Source: Sphingomonadaceae bacterium 3R27C6 (GTDB taxonomy: Bacteria; Pseudomonadota; Alphaproteobacteria; Sphingomonadales; Sphingomonadaceae). Taken from it: a stretch of DNA of 64,000 bases. Every line of letters begins with the position of its first letter. Position 1 is the stretch's first letter. A model generated the notes under the pieces. It saw only the letters and a program-made list of their open reading frames with translations, had not been told where the DNA came from and did no database searches. Below are positions 44,168 through 53,072 of this stretch, in pieces. The position numbers and the translations under genes were made by a program. The DNA lies in assembly GCA_005503215.1 (NCBI GenBank), contig SCNS01000008.1, forward strand, positions 1 through 64,000. Direction: 5' to 3'.

Positions 44168-44676
44168 TGGCGATGAGCGGTCCCTCGGGCGGCATCGGCG
44201 GACGGCGCGGACGTGGCACGCGCCGCGCGCCGATGGCCGAAATCAACGTCACCCCGCTCGTCGACGTGATGCTCGTGCTGCTGATCATCTTTATGATCAC
44301 CGCGCCCTTGCTCGCCTCTGCCGTCCCCATCGACCTGCCCGAAAGCCGCGCCAAGCCAGTCGAGACCGAAGATAAGGAGCCGGTGCAGCTGTCGATCAAC
44401 GCCGACGACACGCTCTATATCGGCGAAGAGGTGGTGCCCGAGGCGGAACTGCCCGCGCGGCTCGACGCGATCGCGCGCGAGAACGACGGGCAGGACAAGC
44501 CGCGCCAGATCATGCTGCGCGCCGACAAGGGGCTCGATTACGGCCGCGTGATGCGCGTGATGGGCGAGCTCAACCGCGCCGGCCTGACGCGCATTTCGCT
44601 GGTGACGACGGGATCGGAGGGCGCCACTGAAAGCGCTCCCGCCGCGGTCACCGACGGTTCAGAAACACAGCCCTAG
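44167..44676 (+). CDS. tolR: TolR/ExbD-type inner-membrane protein
   Basis: A 169-residue partner of TolQ. A Gly/Arg-rich N-terminus is followed by the helix AEINVTPLVDVMLVLLIIFMITAPLL, with the proton-carrying Asp in PLVDVML. The periplasmic domain contains VQLSINADDTLYIGEE and QIMLRADKGLDYGRVMRVM. Its ATG shares a base with the tolQ stop. Confidence 0.96.
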   Translation: MAMSGPSGGIGGRRGRGTRRAPMAEINVTPLVDVMLVLLIIFMITAPLLASAVPIDLPESRAKPVETEDKEPVQLSINADDTLYIGEEVVPEAELPARLDAIARENDGQDKPRQIMLRADKGLDYGRVMRVMGELNRAGLTRISLVTTGSEGATESAPAAVTDGSETQP

Positions 44677-44685
44677 GTTAAGACG

Positions 44686-45510
44686 ATGGCCGAACAACGG
44701 GCAGTAAGGGGGAATGAAGGACGCGGCATCGCCATCGCGGTGGCGGCGCATGTCGTCATCATCGGCCTGCTCTCGGTCCAGTGGACCGCGGGCGAACGCC
44801 GGTTCGACAATCCCCCGATGGAAGTCGACCTGATCGCCGAAAGCGCGGTGCAATCGACCGCGCCGGTGATCAGCGAGACGCCCCCCGCCGCACGGCTCGG
44901 CGAAGAGGATAATGTCGATATCGCAGCGCCCGAGCCGGTGCCCGCGCCGCCGCTGCTCGAACCGGTGGTGCGGCCGACGCCCGCGCCAACACCCAAGCAG
45001 GTCGCGAAGCCCAAGGCGGCACCGGCGAAACAGCCTCCTGCGGCGCAAAAAGCACAGCCCAAGGCGGCTCCCAAGGCACCGCCCGCCAAGAACCGCCCCG
45101 CGCGCCCGACCGGCCGTCTCGACGGCATCGCCGAGGGGCTTTCGAAATCGCAGCCCAAATCGCCGTCGAGCAAGGGCGCGCCCGCCGCGGCGACCGCCGC
45201 CGAAGTCCGGCGATCGATCGACGTCAGCATCAAATCGGCGGTCGCGCCGCGCTGGAACGGCTGCCGCATCTCGGGGGTCGATGTCGACCAATTGAAGACG
45301 GTCGTGCGGTTCCGCCTGACCCAGTCGGGCGCGCTCGCGGGCTTCACCGGCGTTTCGACGACCGGCCAGAACGACAGCAACAAGTTCCAGGTCCAGCGGC
45401 ACCAGGAATGTGCCAAACGCGCGGTCGAGCTGGCCGCGCCTTTCGACTTGCCGGAAGAAAATTACAGCTACTGGCAAAACTATACCTTGGATTTTGACAA
45501 AGCGAGATGA
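44686..45510 (+). CDS. tolA: TolA-like envelope-spanning protein
   Basis: A 274-residue protein. One N-terminal helix (about 12-28, IAIAVAAHVVIIGLLSVQW) anchors it. A Pro/Ala/Lys-rich spacer (about 75-140, with repeated PKAAPAKQ-type stretches) bridges the periplasm, and the C-terminal ~95 residues form the TolA/TonB-like domain (ISGVDVDQLKTVVRFRLTQSGALAGF). Sequence identity in this gene is always low, but its place between tolR and tolB and its design fit. Confidence 0.9.
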   Translation: MAEQRAVRGNEGRGIAIAVAAHVVIIGLLSVQWTAGERRFDNPPMEVDLIAESAVQSTAPVISETPPAARLGEEDNVDIAAPEPVPAPPLLEPVVRPTPAPTPKQVAKPKAAPAKQPPAAQKAQPKAAPKAPPAKNRPARPTGRLDGIAEGLSKSQPKSPSSKGAPAAATAAEVRRSIDVSIKSAVAPRWNGCRISGVDVDQLKTVVRFRLTQSGALAGFTGVSTTGQNDSNKFQVQRHQECAKRAVELAAPFDLPEENYSYWQNYTLDFDKAR

Positions 45511-46895
45511 GCATGACCCTAGTGAGATATTTGATGGCAGGGGTTCTGGCGACAGCGTCTCTCCCCGCGATCGCCCAGGACCAGAGCACCGCTCAGCCGC
45601 AGCCCACCATCCAGCTGCCGCAACCCGAGGGTCCGCGCGAATCCATAACGGGGACATTGTCGAACGAGCGCACGGTCATCGCAATCCCCGCGCTCGCCAC
45701 CTCGTCGGTGCAAAACGTCGCGGGACTGCGCACCGACAGCCTCGGCCGCCAGATCGCCGAAGTCATCGCCGCCGACCTTGAACGCAGCGGTCTTTACGAC
45801 CCGATGGGGCCCAGCGGCATTCCCGCAATCAGCCGCGCCGAGGTGCAGGCGCCGCGCTTTGCCGAATGGCAGGCGCGCAACGCCGAAAATGTCGTCCACG
45901 GCTTCGTCGATGCGAGCGGGACCGGCGGCCTGGTTGTCGGCTGCTATCTCTATGACACCGCGCTCGGCAGCGAGCTTGTCCGCAAGGGCTTCGAAATCCA
46001 GCCCGGCGACTGGCGCCGCGCCGCGCATAAATGCGCCGACGCCATCTATTCGCGCCTGTCGGGCGAGGCGCCCTTCTTCGACAGCCGCGTCGCCTATATC
46101 GCCGAGACCGGACCCAAGGGGAACCGCATCAAACGCTTGGCGATGATGGACAGCGACGGCGGCAACCACCGCTTCATCACCAACGGCCAGGCGCTCGCGA
46201 TCAGCCCGCGTTTCTCGCCCGATTACAAGAAGATCGTCTATGTCAGCTATTTGAACAACCGCGTCCGCGTCTTCATCTACGACGTCGCGGCGGGTTCGCA
46301 GAAGCTGGTGACCGAAAGCTCGAACGCGACCTTCGCGCCGCGCTGGTCGCCCGACGGCACCCAGATCCTTTATTCGATGGCGGTGAACGGCAACACCGAC
46401 ATTTATCGCATCTCGGCGAACGGCGGCACCCCGGTACGGCTCACCAACACCCCCGGCATCGATGTCGGGGGCAGCTTCTCGCCCGACGGCAAGAAGATCG
46501 TGTTCGAAAGCGACCGGTCGGGTGGTCAGCAAATCTATACGATGAACATCGACGGGTCGAACCAGCAGCGGATCAGCTTTGGCGGCGGGCGCGCCGCGAC
46601 CCCCGAATGGTCACCGCGCGGCGACCTGATCGCCTTCACCCGCATGGGCGGCGGCGAGTTCCGCGTCGGGGTGATGACCCCGTCGGGCGGCGGCGTGCGG
46701 ATGCTGACCAACAGCTGGCAGGACGAGGCGCCGACCTGGTCGCCGAACGGCCGCGTCATCCAGTTCTTCCGCACCACCCCGGGCCGCGAAGGCAAATCGA
46801 GCCTGTGGCAGGTCGACCTGACCGGCGTAAACATGCGCCGCCTGCCGACCCCGCAAGACGGATCGGACCCCAGCTGGGGCCCGGTACTTCCCTGA
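45507..46895 (+). CDS. tolB: TolB periplasmic beta-propeller protein
   Basis: A 462-residue exported protein. The signal peptide is about 1-24 (TASLPAIAQ). The N-terminal domain (about 60-195) is followed by a beta-propeller of repeated SPDGKKIVFESDRSGGQQIYTMNIDGS-like blades, each with the FSPDG or WSPxG motif. It binds Pal and TolA. Its start overlaps the tolA stop. Confidence 0.97.
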   Translation: MSMTLVRYLMAGVLATASLPAIAQDQSTAQPQPTIQLPQPEGPRESITGTLSNERTVIAIPALATSSVQNVAGLRTDSLGRQIAEVIAADLERSGLYDPMGPSGIPAISRAEVQAPRFAEWQARNAENVVHGFVDASGTGGLVVGCYLYDTALGSELVRKGFEIQPGDWRRAAHKCADAIYSRLSGEAPFFDSRVAYIAETGPKGNRIKRLAMMDSDGGNHRFITNGQALAISPRFSPDYKKIVYVSYLNNRVRVFIYDVAAGSQKLVTESSNATFAPRWSPDGTQILYSMAVNGNTDIYRISANGGTPVRLTNTPGIDVGGSFSPDGKKIVFESDRSGGQQIYTMNIDGSNQQRISFGGGRAATPEWSPRGDLIAFTRMGGGEFRVGVMTPSGGGVRMLTNSWQDEAPTWSPNGRVIQFFRTTPGREGKSSLWQVDLTGVNMRRLPTPQDGSDPSWGPVLP

Positions 46896-46995
46896 GGAAA
46901 ACCGGAACCAAAAGGGCGCGATCGGGTTCAACTATCGCGTCCTGAACGGGCCAATTCGGCCGCAAGAATATTTTCAACAACAAGAGGACAGAGAC

Positions 46996-47514
46996 ATGAC
47001 GATACGCAAAAGCACCGCGATGATCGCGGCGATCACCATGCTTGCTGTTGGCGCCTGCGCGAAAAAGGCCCCTGACACGCTCCCCCCCGCCCCCGAAGGC
47101 ACCGGAACCGATACGGGCGCCGGCACCGGAACCGGCGTCGTCCCCGGATCGCAGGAAGATTTCCTCGCCAGCGTCGGCGCCATGGGCGACCGCGTTTTCT
47201 TCGACTATGACCAGTATAATGTCGACGCACAGGATCAGGCGACGCTGCAGACCCAGTCGCAGTGGTTGCAGCGCAACCCCGCGGTGCGCGTCACGCTGGA
47301 AGGCCATGCCGACGAACGCGGCACGCGCGATTACAATATCGCGCTCGGCGAACGCCGTGCGAACGCCGCGAAAAATTATCTCGCGTCGCTCGGCGTCGAT
47401 CCGTCGCGCATCCAGGTCATCAGCTATGGCAAGGAACGCCCGGCCGAGATCGGCTCGACCGAAGAAGCCTATGCCAAGAACCGCCGCGCGGTGACCGTCG
47501 TTATCGGGCGCTAA
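46996..47514 (+). CDS. pal: Peptidoglycan-associated lipoprotein Pal
   Basis: A 172-residue outer-membrane lipoprotein. The lipobox is LAVGAC with acylated C22, followed by a Gly/Thr/Pro linker. The OmpA-like peptidoglycan-binding domain includes VFFDYDQYNV and LEGHADERGTRDYNIALGERRA, containing the Asp and Arg that bind meso-diaminopimelate. AGAGGAC precedes the ATG. The gene ends tail-to-tail with gspO, overlapping by 14 bp. No cpoB/ybgF follows, unlike in many Tol-Pal operons. Confidence 0.97.
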   Translation: MTIRKSTAMIAAITMLAVGACAKKAPDTLPPAPEGTGTDTGAGTGTGVVPGSQEDFLASVGAMGDRVFFDYDQYNVDAQDQATLQTQSQWLQRNPAVRVTLEGHADERGTRDYNIALGERRANAAKNYLASLGVDPSRIQVISYGKERPAEIGSTEEAYAKNRRAVTVVIGR

Positions 47515-48271
47515 GAAGCGGCCATAGCGGCACTGTCGCGAAGGCGGCGGTGCAGGCAAAAACACCGAAGGGGACCCGTTGCTCGGCGAGCGGCTGGTCC
47601 CCTTTTCGTTGGGCGATAAGCGCCCAGACGATCCCGCCGAGGCTCGCGAGCAGCAGCATCAGCGGCAGCGCCTGCCACCCGATCCATGCGCCGATCGCCG
47701 CGACCAGCTTAGGGTCGCCGCCGCCCATGCCATGGGCATTGCGTGCGCGCCGATAGGTCCAGGCGATCAGCGCCAGTATCAGCCCCCCGGCCAAAGCGCC
47801 GACCCAGCGGTCGAACAAAGGCGTTCCAAGCATCGGTCCTGCAAGCAGCAGGCCCGCGACGGCAAGCAAGGCACTCAGTCGGTCGGGAAGCCAGAAATGG
47901 CGCGCGTCGAGCAGCGCAAGCGGCAGGAGCAGCCAACCGAACAGCGCCCAGAGCCAGCCCGCCGTGCCGGGCAAAAGCGCGAGGGCGACGGCACCGATCA
48001 GCGCCGAACCCAGTTCAACGCGCGAGTGGAAGGGATCGATCGCCGCACGGCATGTCCGGCAGCGCCCGCGCGACGCTAGGGCCGATAGCAAGGGCACGAG
48101 ATCGAGCGCGCCGAGCGAGCGCCCGCAGCCGTCGCATTGCGAGCGCCCCAGCACCGAGCGTCCCGCGGGCCAGCGCAACACCAGCGTCGCGATAAAGCTG
48201 CCGAAGGCGAGCCCGATCAGCGCGGCAAAGGCGACGCCCATGCCGAAGGGCAAGGCATCGAGGATCGTCAC
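47501..48271 (-). CDS. gspO: Prepilin peptidase GspO (A24 family)
   Basis: A 256-residue inner-membrane aspartyl protease that cleaves and N-methylates pseudopilins. The N-terminal domain has the two zinc pairs CDGCG and CRTC. The catalytic aspartates are in LLDARHFWLPDRLS and in the GMGGGDPKL loop. Eight or so hydrophobic helices are visible. GTG at 48271 starts right after the gspN stop; an internal ATG (MGVAFAAL) is possible. It is the last gene of the gsp operon. Confidence 0.92.
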   Translation of the reverse strand: MTILDALPFGMGVAFAALIGLAFGSFIATLVLRWPAGRSVLGRSQCDGCGRSLGALDLVPLLSALASRGRCRTCRAAIDPFHSRVELGSALIGAVALALLPGTAGWLWALFGWLLLPLALLDARHFWLPDRLSALLAVAGLLLAGPMLGTPLFDRWVGALAGGLILALIAWTYRRARNAHGMGGGDPKLVAAIGAWIGWQALPLMLLLASLGGIVWALIAQRKGDQPLAEQRVPFGVFACTAAFATVPLWPLLSAR

Positions 48272-48272
48272 G

Positions 48273-48989
48273 TCAAAAGCGGCCCGAGGTCGCCAGCACG
48301 AAACCGTTGGGCCCCGCCTTGAACCCCAGTGCGGCGAGCGCGCCCGCCATCGCGGGATCGCGGTCGACATTGATCGCGAACTGCGCGCGGTACGCGCCGC
48401 GGCCGTCGAACGACAGGGTCAGCCGCTCCATGCCCGACTGGCTGGCGAGCGCCGCCTGCGCGCGCCCGTTAGCGCACGCCAGCGGGCCCGACAGACCGCG
48501 CGAGAGGTCGAGCCCCGCAATGGGTGCGGAGACCGCGAGCTGGATTCGCCCGCTTGCGGCGGCGCATTTGCCCGCGTCATCGAAGCGTATCGTGGCGCCT
48601 TCGAACCGGATCGTATCGACCGGGATCATGCCAAGCCCGCCCGACATTGATGTGGTGCCGCTGACGTCGGAAACGCCCTGCGGATTGCTGCCGTGCAGAC
48701 GGCCCGCGAGCGCGCCGAGCCGTTCGTCGGCACGCGAGAAAGCGAGTTCGGTGCGTGCGCCGAGCAGCGCAAGCGGCGACAGGCTGGCGCGCACCGTGCC
48801 GAGCGGCAAGACGCCAAGCCGTGCATCGACCAGCTCACCCGACCAGACCGAGCCGCGAACCTCGCGCGCGGTGATGCCCGCATCGGTCGTGCCCGACCAG
48901 CCGAGCGCGAGACGCATCGGGAAGGTCGCGATAATGAGGATCAGCGCGAGCAGCAGCGCCGCAATGCCCCAACGTCTGCGCACGCTCAT
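48273..48989 (-). CDS. gspN: Type II secretion protein GspN
   Basis: A 238-residue protein with one N-terminal helix (about 7-24) and a beta-rich periplasmic domain. Family-like segments include AREVRGSVWSGELVDARLGVLPLGTVRASLSPL and FAINVDRDPAMAGALAALGFKAG. GspN is an optional T2SS part whose role is poorly known. Its start overlaps gspM by 4 bp. Confidence 0.88.
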   Translation of the reverse strand: MSVRRRWGIAALLLALILIIATFPMRLALGWSGTTDAGITAREVRGSVWSGELVDARLGVLPLGTVRASLSPLALLGARTELAFSRADERLGALAGRLHGSNPQGVSDVSGTTSMSGGLGMIPVDTIRFEGATIRFDDAGKCAAASGRIQLAVSAPIAGLDLSRGLSGPLACANGRAQAALASQSGMERLTLSFDGRGAYRAQFAINVDRDPAMAGALAALGFKAGPNGFVLATSGRF

Positions 48990-49468
48990 TGCCCGCCCTT
49001 CCGAAGCTCGGCGGTCAGGCCGACGGTGCCGTCGGCGGCGGGGGTGATCGTCAGCTGGTCGACGACGAAGCCCTGCCCTTCGAGCGAGGCGAGCCAGTCG
49101 GTGAGCACCGTCGCGCGCGCGGTGGCGATCGCGATCGTCGCCTGCCCCGCGCCGCGCGCTTCGTTGCGGTCGAGCGTCAGCCCGATCTCGCCCGCCGACT
49201 GCGCCAGATATTGATCGATCGCGACCGCATCGACCGTCGCGGCGACCGATTTCGCTGGACGCTGCGCGAGCAATTGCACCTTGGCCGCCACGCGGCCCTC
49301 GCGCTCGATCGCGGCGCGGTGCTGGTTTTCGAGATCGACGAACAGCGCGACCGCCGGACGGCCGAGCCCCCACAGGATAACGCCGAGCGCCAGCACGCCC
49401 GCGATACCGACAAGCCAGCGTTCGCGGAGCGACAGGCCCATCCACCAGTTTTGCAGTCTCTCGGTCAT
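48986..49468 (-). CDS. gspM: Type II secretion protein GspM
   Basis: A 160-residue protein. A short cytoplasmic N-terminus (LQNWWMGLSLRERWLV) precedes one helix (about 17-35), then a periplasmic ferredoxin-like domain (about 80-160). It binds GspL to form the inner-membrane platform. It overlaps gspL and gspN by 4 bp each. Confidence 0.92.
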   Translation of the reverse strand: MTERLQNWWMGLSLRERWLVGIAGVLALGVILWGLGRPAVALFVDLENQHRAAIEREGRVAAKVQLLAQRPAKSVAATVDAVAIDQYLAQSAGEIGLTLDRNEARGAGQATIAIATARATVLTDWLASLEGQGFVVDQLTITPAADGTVGLTAELRKGGQ

Positions 49469-50610
49469 GGCACCGCCCGGATCGTGATATTGGCCATTTG
49501 CTGCCCGTCGCTGCCCGCCATCGGCTGCGCGGTGATGCGATAACCGCGCGCCTGCAGCGCCAGCAGCACCTTGTTGATATCCTCGACGCGTGGCGCCGCG
49601 AGCGTCGTCGTCAGCGTCCCGTCGGTGCGGTGCGACAGCGTCCTGAGCGTCACACCCGGCGCATCGCTCATCGCGTCATAAAGCGCCGATGCCGGGACCG
49701 AGAAAGCGAGCGGCCCGCCGCCGGCAGCGGCAAGGCGGCGGTCGAGTTCGGCTTCGGCCGCGGTCGCATCGGGCGCGGTCACTCCGGCCTTCTTCGCCAT
49801 CGCGACGACCGCATCATCGGCGCGGCCGGTGTCGGACGACAGGCGCACCGCATAGATGATCGGGATGAGCAGGCTGACGGCGACAAGCGCGATGGCGAGG
49901 CGCTTCGCCAGCCGCAGCATCGCCGGGTCGACCGACCAGCTGCGCTTGGGCTTCCATCCCCCGCTCAGCAGGTCGAGCGGCGGCGCGGCGAGCGTCAGCA
50001 GCAGCGCCTCGCGCATCCGGTCGGTGTCGAGCGGCAAAGCGCTATGCCCGCCCGCGATCAACTGATCGAGTTCGGGATCGGAGACATAGGCGCGGTCGGC
50101 GGTACGGACGATCCGCTCGCCGCCAACCTCCGCCGTCCACAGCGTATCGGGTTCGGGCGGCGGCACCGCCACGGCGGCCGGGATAATCGCGGCCGGGGTC
50201 AGATCGCGCGCCTTCAGCCAGTCGGTCCAGGCGGTCATCGCGGCGTGGGTGGTCACCGCAACCGCGACCGCCTGCCCCGTTTCCGCGGGCTGGCCCGCAA
50301 CGACGTGGAGCGCCGCGGCGTCGCCCAAGCTATTCTTCAACGCGTCGATCCGCGCCGCGGCGGCGGCCTGTGCCGGCGCGGCGTCGGGATAATGAAGCCA
50401 GCGGAGCGGCACATCGGCTGCCGGCGCCAACGCGACCAGACGGTCGTCGGCGCTATCGTCGCGGGACTTTTCCCACGCGCCGACCCAGCCGTCCTCCTGC
50501 CCGCTATCGACGATCACGCCATCATCGACGCGCAGCCACGCGGGCTGGGGCGCATCGCTTTCGCCAAGCGCCGCCACCGGAGGCAGCCAGAGAACAAAAG
50601 TGCGCGGCAT
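49465..50610 (-). CDS. gspL: Type II secretion protein GspL
   Basis: A 381-residue inner-membrane protein. The cytoplasmic actin-like domain (about 1-220) recruits the GspE ATPase, one helix lies near 237-254 (LAIALVAVSLLIPIIYAV), and a periplasmic domain pairs with GspM (SHRTDGTLTTTLAAPRVEDINKVLLALQARGY). The start is ATG just 1 bp after the gspK stop. Confidence 0.92.
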   Translation of the reverse strand: MPRTFVLWLPPVAALGESDAPQPAWLRVDDGVIVDSGQEDGWVGAWEKSRDDSADDRLVALAPAADVPLRWLHYPDAAPAQAAAAARIDALKNSLGDAAALHVVAGQPAETGQAVAVAVTTHAAMTAWTDWLKARDLTPAAIIPAAVAVPPPEPDTLWTAEVGGERIVRTADRAYVSDPELDQLIAGGHSALPLDTDRMREALLLTLAAPPLDLLSGGWKPKRSWSVDPAMLRLAKRLAIALVAVSLLIPIIYAVRLSSDTGRADDAVVAMAKKAGVTAPDATAAEAELDRRLAAAGGGPLAFSVPASALYDAMSDAPGVTLRTLSHRTDGTLTTTLAAPRVEDINKVLLALQARGYRITAQPMAGSDGQQMANITIRAVP

Positions 50611-51618
50611 TTAGTCGCTCTCGCCCCAATCGCGGCGCACGATCGTCGGCGGCGTCATACCCGCGGACGGCGCCCCGCCATTGGCATCGATCAGCGAAAC
50701 TGCGGTCAAGAAACCGTCCCCCATCGTCACATTCGTCGTCAGCGCCAACCAGCGACTGTTCACGCCCGCCTGTTCGGCAACATCGTTCTGCGGTTTGCGT
50801 CCTTCGAACGGACCCGCCTCCCAGAATCGCACGCTGCTGCCATAGCCGCCAGCGGGGCGCGCCGCCAGCACCGCCCGCGCATCGGCGACGGTGATTTCGC
50901 CGGGGGACAGCATCGCCACCAGCGGCGCCTGTTCGGGCGCCAGCGTGTTGACATTGAGCTTTACCGGATCGGTCACCGGCAGCACACAAATCCAGGGCTT
51001 CAAACGCGCATAGATTTTCGGCGTCACGCCGCGCACCGCGCGCAGTTCGCTGACATCGGCCATCTTGCGATTGGCGGGCAGATAGGCGCCCTGCATCCCG
51101 CGATAGGCATTGTCCTCGGCGCCGAGCGGGCCCTCGTTGCTGTCGCTGTCGACCCAGTCGGCCGCCGCGCCGGCGATCGCCTGTGCCTGCCCCGGATCGA
51201 TCCCGAGCAAGGTCATCAATTCGCCGAACTGGCGCATCGACCCCGATCGCTGGCTGAACCGCCCCGGCACCGTCTCGGCGACGAGGCTGTTGAGGTTGAA
51301 GCAATTGTTGGCGTCGGTCAGCTTCGCGCGCCCCTCGCCGCCGGGAAGCGGCAGGGTGAAATCGCGCCCGAGCCAATTGCCCGCCAGCGTCAGCTTCGCG
51401 GGGTCGCGCCCGACAAGATCGGCGACGCGGCGCAGCGCGATCTGCTCGGCGGCAAAGGCGTAAGCGCGCCCCTGATCGACCGTCGCCGCGCTGCCCGCGA
51501 TACGCGTCGCGAGCGTCAGCCGGTCGAGCGCGGTCGCGGCGATCACCGCCATCACCGCGACGAGCAGCAACACGGTGAGCAGCGCCGCACCGCGCTCGTC
51601 TTTTGCGCCGGGCCTCAT
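50611..51618 (-). CDS. gspK: Minor pseudopilin GspK
   Basis: A 335-residue pseudopilin, larger than the others and thought to cap the pseudopilus tip. It starts MRPGAKDERGAALLTVLLLVAVMAVIAA with the prepilin-type cleavage region and hydrophobic helix. A large globular domain follows, with paired cysteines in ANNCFNLNS and KPWICVLP. The Glu at mature position 5 is missing, as is normal for GspK. The frame stays open further upstream, but 51618 fits the prepilin leader. Confidence 0.93.
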   Translation of the reverse strand: MRPGAKDERGAALLTVLLLVAVMAVIAATALDRLTLATRIAGSAATVDQGRAYAFAAEQIALRRVADLVGRDPAKLTLAGNWLGRDFTLPLPGGEGRAKLTDANNCFNLNSLVAETVPGRFSQRSGSMRQFGELMTLLGIDPGQAQAIAGAAADWVDSDSNEGPLGAEDNAYRGMQGAYLPANRKMADVSELRAVRGVTPKIYARLKPWICVLPVTDPVKLNVNTLAPEQAPLVAMLSPGEITVADARAVLAARPAGGYGSSVRFWEAGPFEGRKPQNDVAEQAGVNSRWLALTTNVTMGDGFLTAVSLIDANGGAPSAGMTPPTIVRRDWGESD

Positions 51619-52226
51619 GGCGTCGGCACGCCTTGTGCGGGCGGCGGCGGCAGGGTCGGCGCGGTCAGGAACAGCATCGTCAGCGCCTCGCGCCCGGTAC
51701 GCGATAGCCGCACCTCGACCGCGCGCGGCAGGCGGTCGCCCGGCTCCGAACTCCAGACCTCGCCCCAATTGCCTCGTTCGTCGCGGTATCGCACCGCGAC
51801 GCTGGCGACGTCAGCGGTCAGCCGGTCGCCCTCGCCGAGCGCGGTGCCGTCGAGCATCGGCTGCGTCGCGCGCCGCCACTCGTTGCCGACGCGTGCATAG
51901 GCAACGCGCTCGATCGCGGGCCGCGGGCTGCCACCCGCCGAACCCGCGCCGCCATGGACAAACGCAAAGCCGGTCGACGATCCGATGAAGGCGGGAACCG
52001 CTTCCCCCGCCGGCCCGCGCGTCGAGCGCTGGACCGCTTGCGCGAGATCGTTCGCCATCACCGCGCGGAGGCGGTTGATCCCGCCCATCGCCTTCAGCCG
52101 TTCCTGTACCGCATCCTGCGTATCGATGCTGCTGCGCAGCAGACCGACGCCCATCGCCGCGATCGCCGCGAAGATGGAGAGTGCGACGAGCATCTCGACA
52201 AGGGTGAAGCCGCGCTGGTCTTTCAT
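51615..52226 (-). CDS. gspJ: Minor pseudopilin GspJ
   Basis: A 203-residue pseudopilin with the short leader MKDQRG cut before FTLVEMLVALSIFAAIAAMGV, including the conserved Glu-5. The C-terminal domain is beta-rich (VASVAVRYRDERGNWGEVW). It forms the tip complex with GspI and GspK, and its gene overlaps both neighbours by 4 bp. Confidence 0.94.
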   Translation of the reverse strand: MKDQRGFTLVEMLVALSIFAAIAAMGVGLLRSSIDTQDAVQERLKAMGGINRLRAVMANDLAQAVQRSTRGPAGEAVPAFIGSSTGFAFVHGGAGSAGGSPRPAIERVAYARVGNEWRRATQPMLDGTALGEGDRLTADVASVAVRYRDERGNWGEVWSSEPGDRLPRAVEVRLSRTGREALTMLFLTAPTLPPPPAQGVPTP

Positions 52227-52600
52227 CGCGACGGCCGGATGATCGTCAGCGCCGCCTGCCCGCGCCCGCTTTCGGGGCGGACGAGCAAATCGATGCGCAG
52301 CAGAGCGTCGTCGGCGGTCTTCGCGACGCGCTGCTCGATGCGCCAGTTGCGGCCCGCGTTGGCGACGCCGACGGCACTGTTGCCGATCGTCGGCGGGGCC
52401 GGATCGGTCCATAATTCGACCGCGCGGTTCTGCACGACGATGCCCGCCATCGTGCTTTCGTCGAGGTCGCCTGCGGTGCGCACCGCATAGGCATCGAGGC
52501 GAATGAGTGCGAGCGCGGCGATGCTGATGACGCTCAAGGCCACCAGCATTTCGAGCAATGTGAACCCGCTTTCGCGTCTCTTGGCTCGATCACGGCCCAC
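52223..52600 (-). CDS. gspI: Minor pseudopilin GspI
   Basis: A 125-residue pseudopilin. The prepilin cleavage site follows the leader MGRDRAKRRESG, before FTLLEMLVALSVISIAALALIR with Glu-5. The remainder includes VVQNRAVELW and QRVAKTADDALLRIDLLV. The gene overlaps gspH by 11 bp and gspJ by 4 bp. Confidence 0.94.
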   Translation of the reverse strand: MGRDRAKRRESGFTLLEMLVALSVISIAALALIRLDAYAVRTAGDLDESTMAGIVVQNRAVELWTDPAPPTIGNSAVGVANAGRNWRIEQRVAKTADDALLRIDLLVRPESGRGQAALTIIRPSR

Positions 52601-53072
52601 GGCTGACCTCCCCGGTCGCCGAGACGCGCACGATCTCGCGCGCTTCGCCGCCGGTCAATACGACCGCCTGCGGCGTCGGGCTGATGCCGACGCGGTCGAA
52701 CAGGATGCGTGCCGCGCCCTGCCCGTCGCCCGCCGCGAAGCGCACGTCGCCGGGCCAGTTCCGTTGCTCGAACGCCCGGCCCGGAAGCGGTTGCCATTCG
52801 CCCGAAATCCGCCGTTCGAAACCATAGCCCGATGGCGCGAAATTGACCGCAACGCTGCGCCCCTCGATCACCGCGATATCGCGCGCGGCGGCGAGGCGCG
52901 CGGCGAGCCGGTCGGCTTCGCTACGCACGGTGCGTTCTTCGCCGGGAATGGTGAGCACGACCGCGGTCGCGGCGAGCGCCATGATCGCGAGCACTATCAT
53001 CAGTTCGACGAGCGTAAAGCCGTTGGCGCCCGGACGCGTCCGCGCGTCAGTTATCGCTGCGAATATCCGCAT
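52590..53072 (-). CDS. gspH: Minor pseudopilin GspH
   Basis: A 160-residue pseudopilin beginning MRIFAAITDARTRPGANG, cut before FTLVELMIVLAIMALAATAVVL with Glu-5. The beta-rich C-terminus (VAVNFAPSGYGFERRISGEW) is typical. ATG 53072 lies inside the end of gspG (26-bp overlap); no other start gives a usable leader, so the overlap is probably real. Confidence 0.9.
   Translation of the reverse strand: MRIFAAITDARTRPGANGFTLVELMIVLAIMALAATAVVLTIPGEERTVRSEADRLAARLAAARDIAVIEGRSVAVNFAPSGYGFERRISGEWQPLPGRAFEQRNWPGDVRFAAGDGQGAARILFDRVGISPTPQAVVLTGGEAREIVRVSATGEVSRGP

Noticed and set aside
49498-51900. 800-codon plus-strand frame opposite gspL-gspK-gspJ
   Set aside because: It runs across several real gene boundaries and has no domain or ribosome site.
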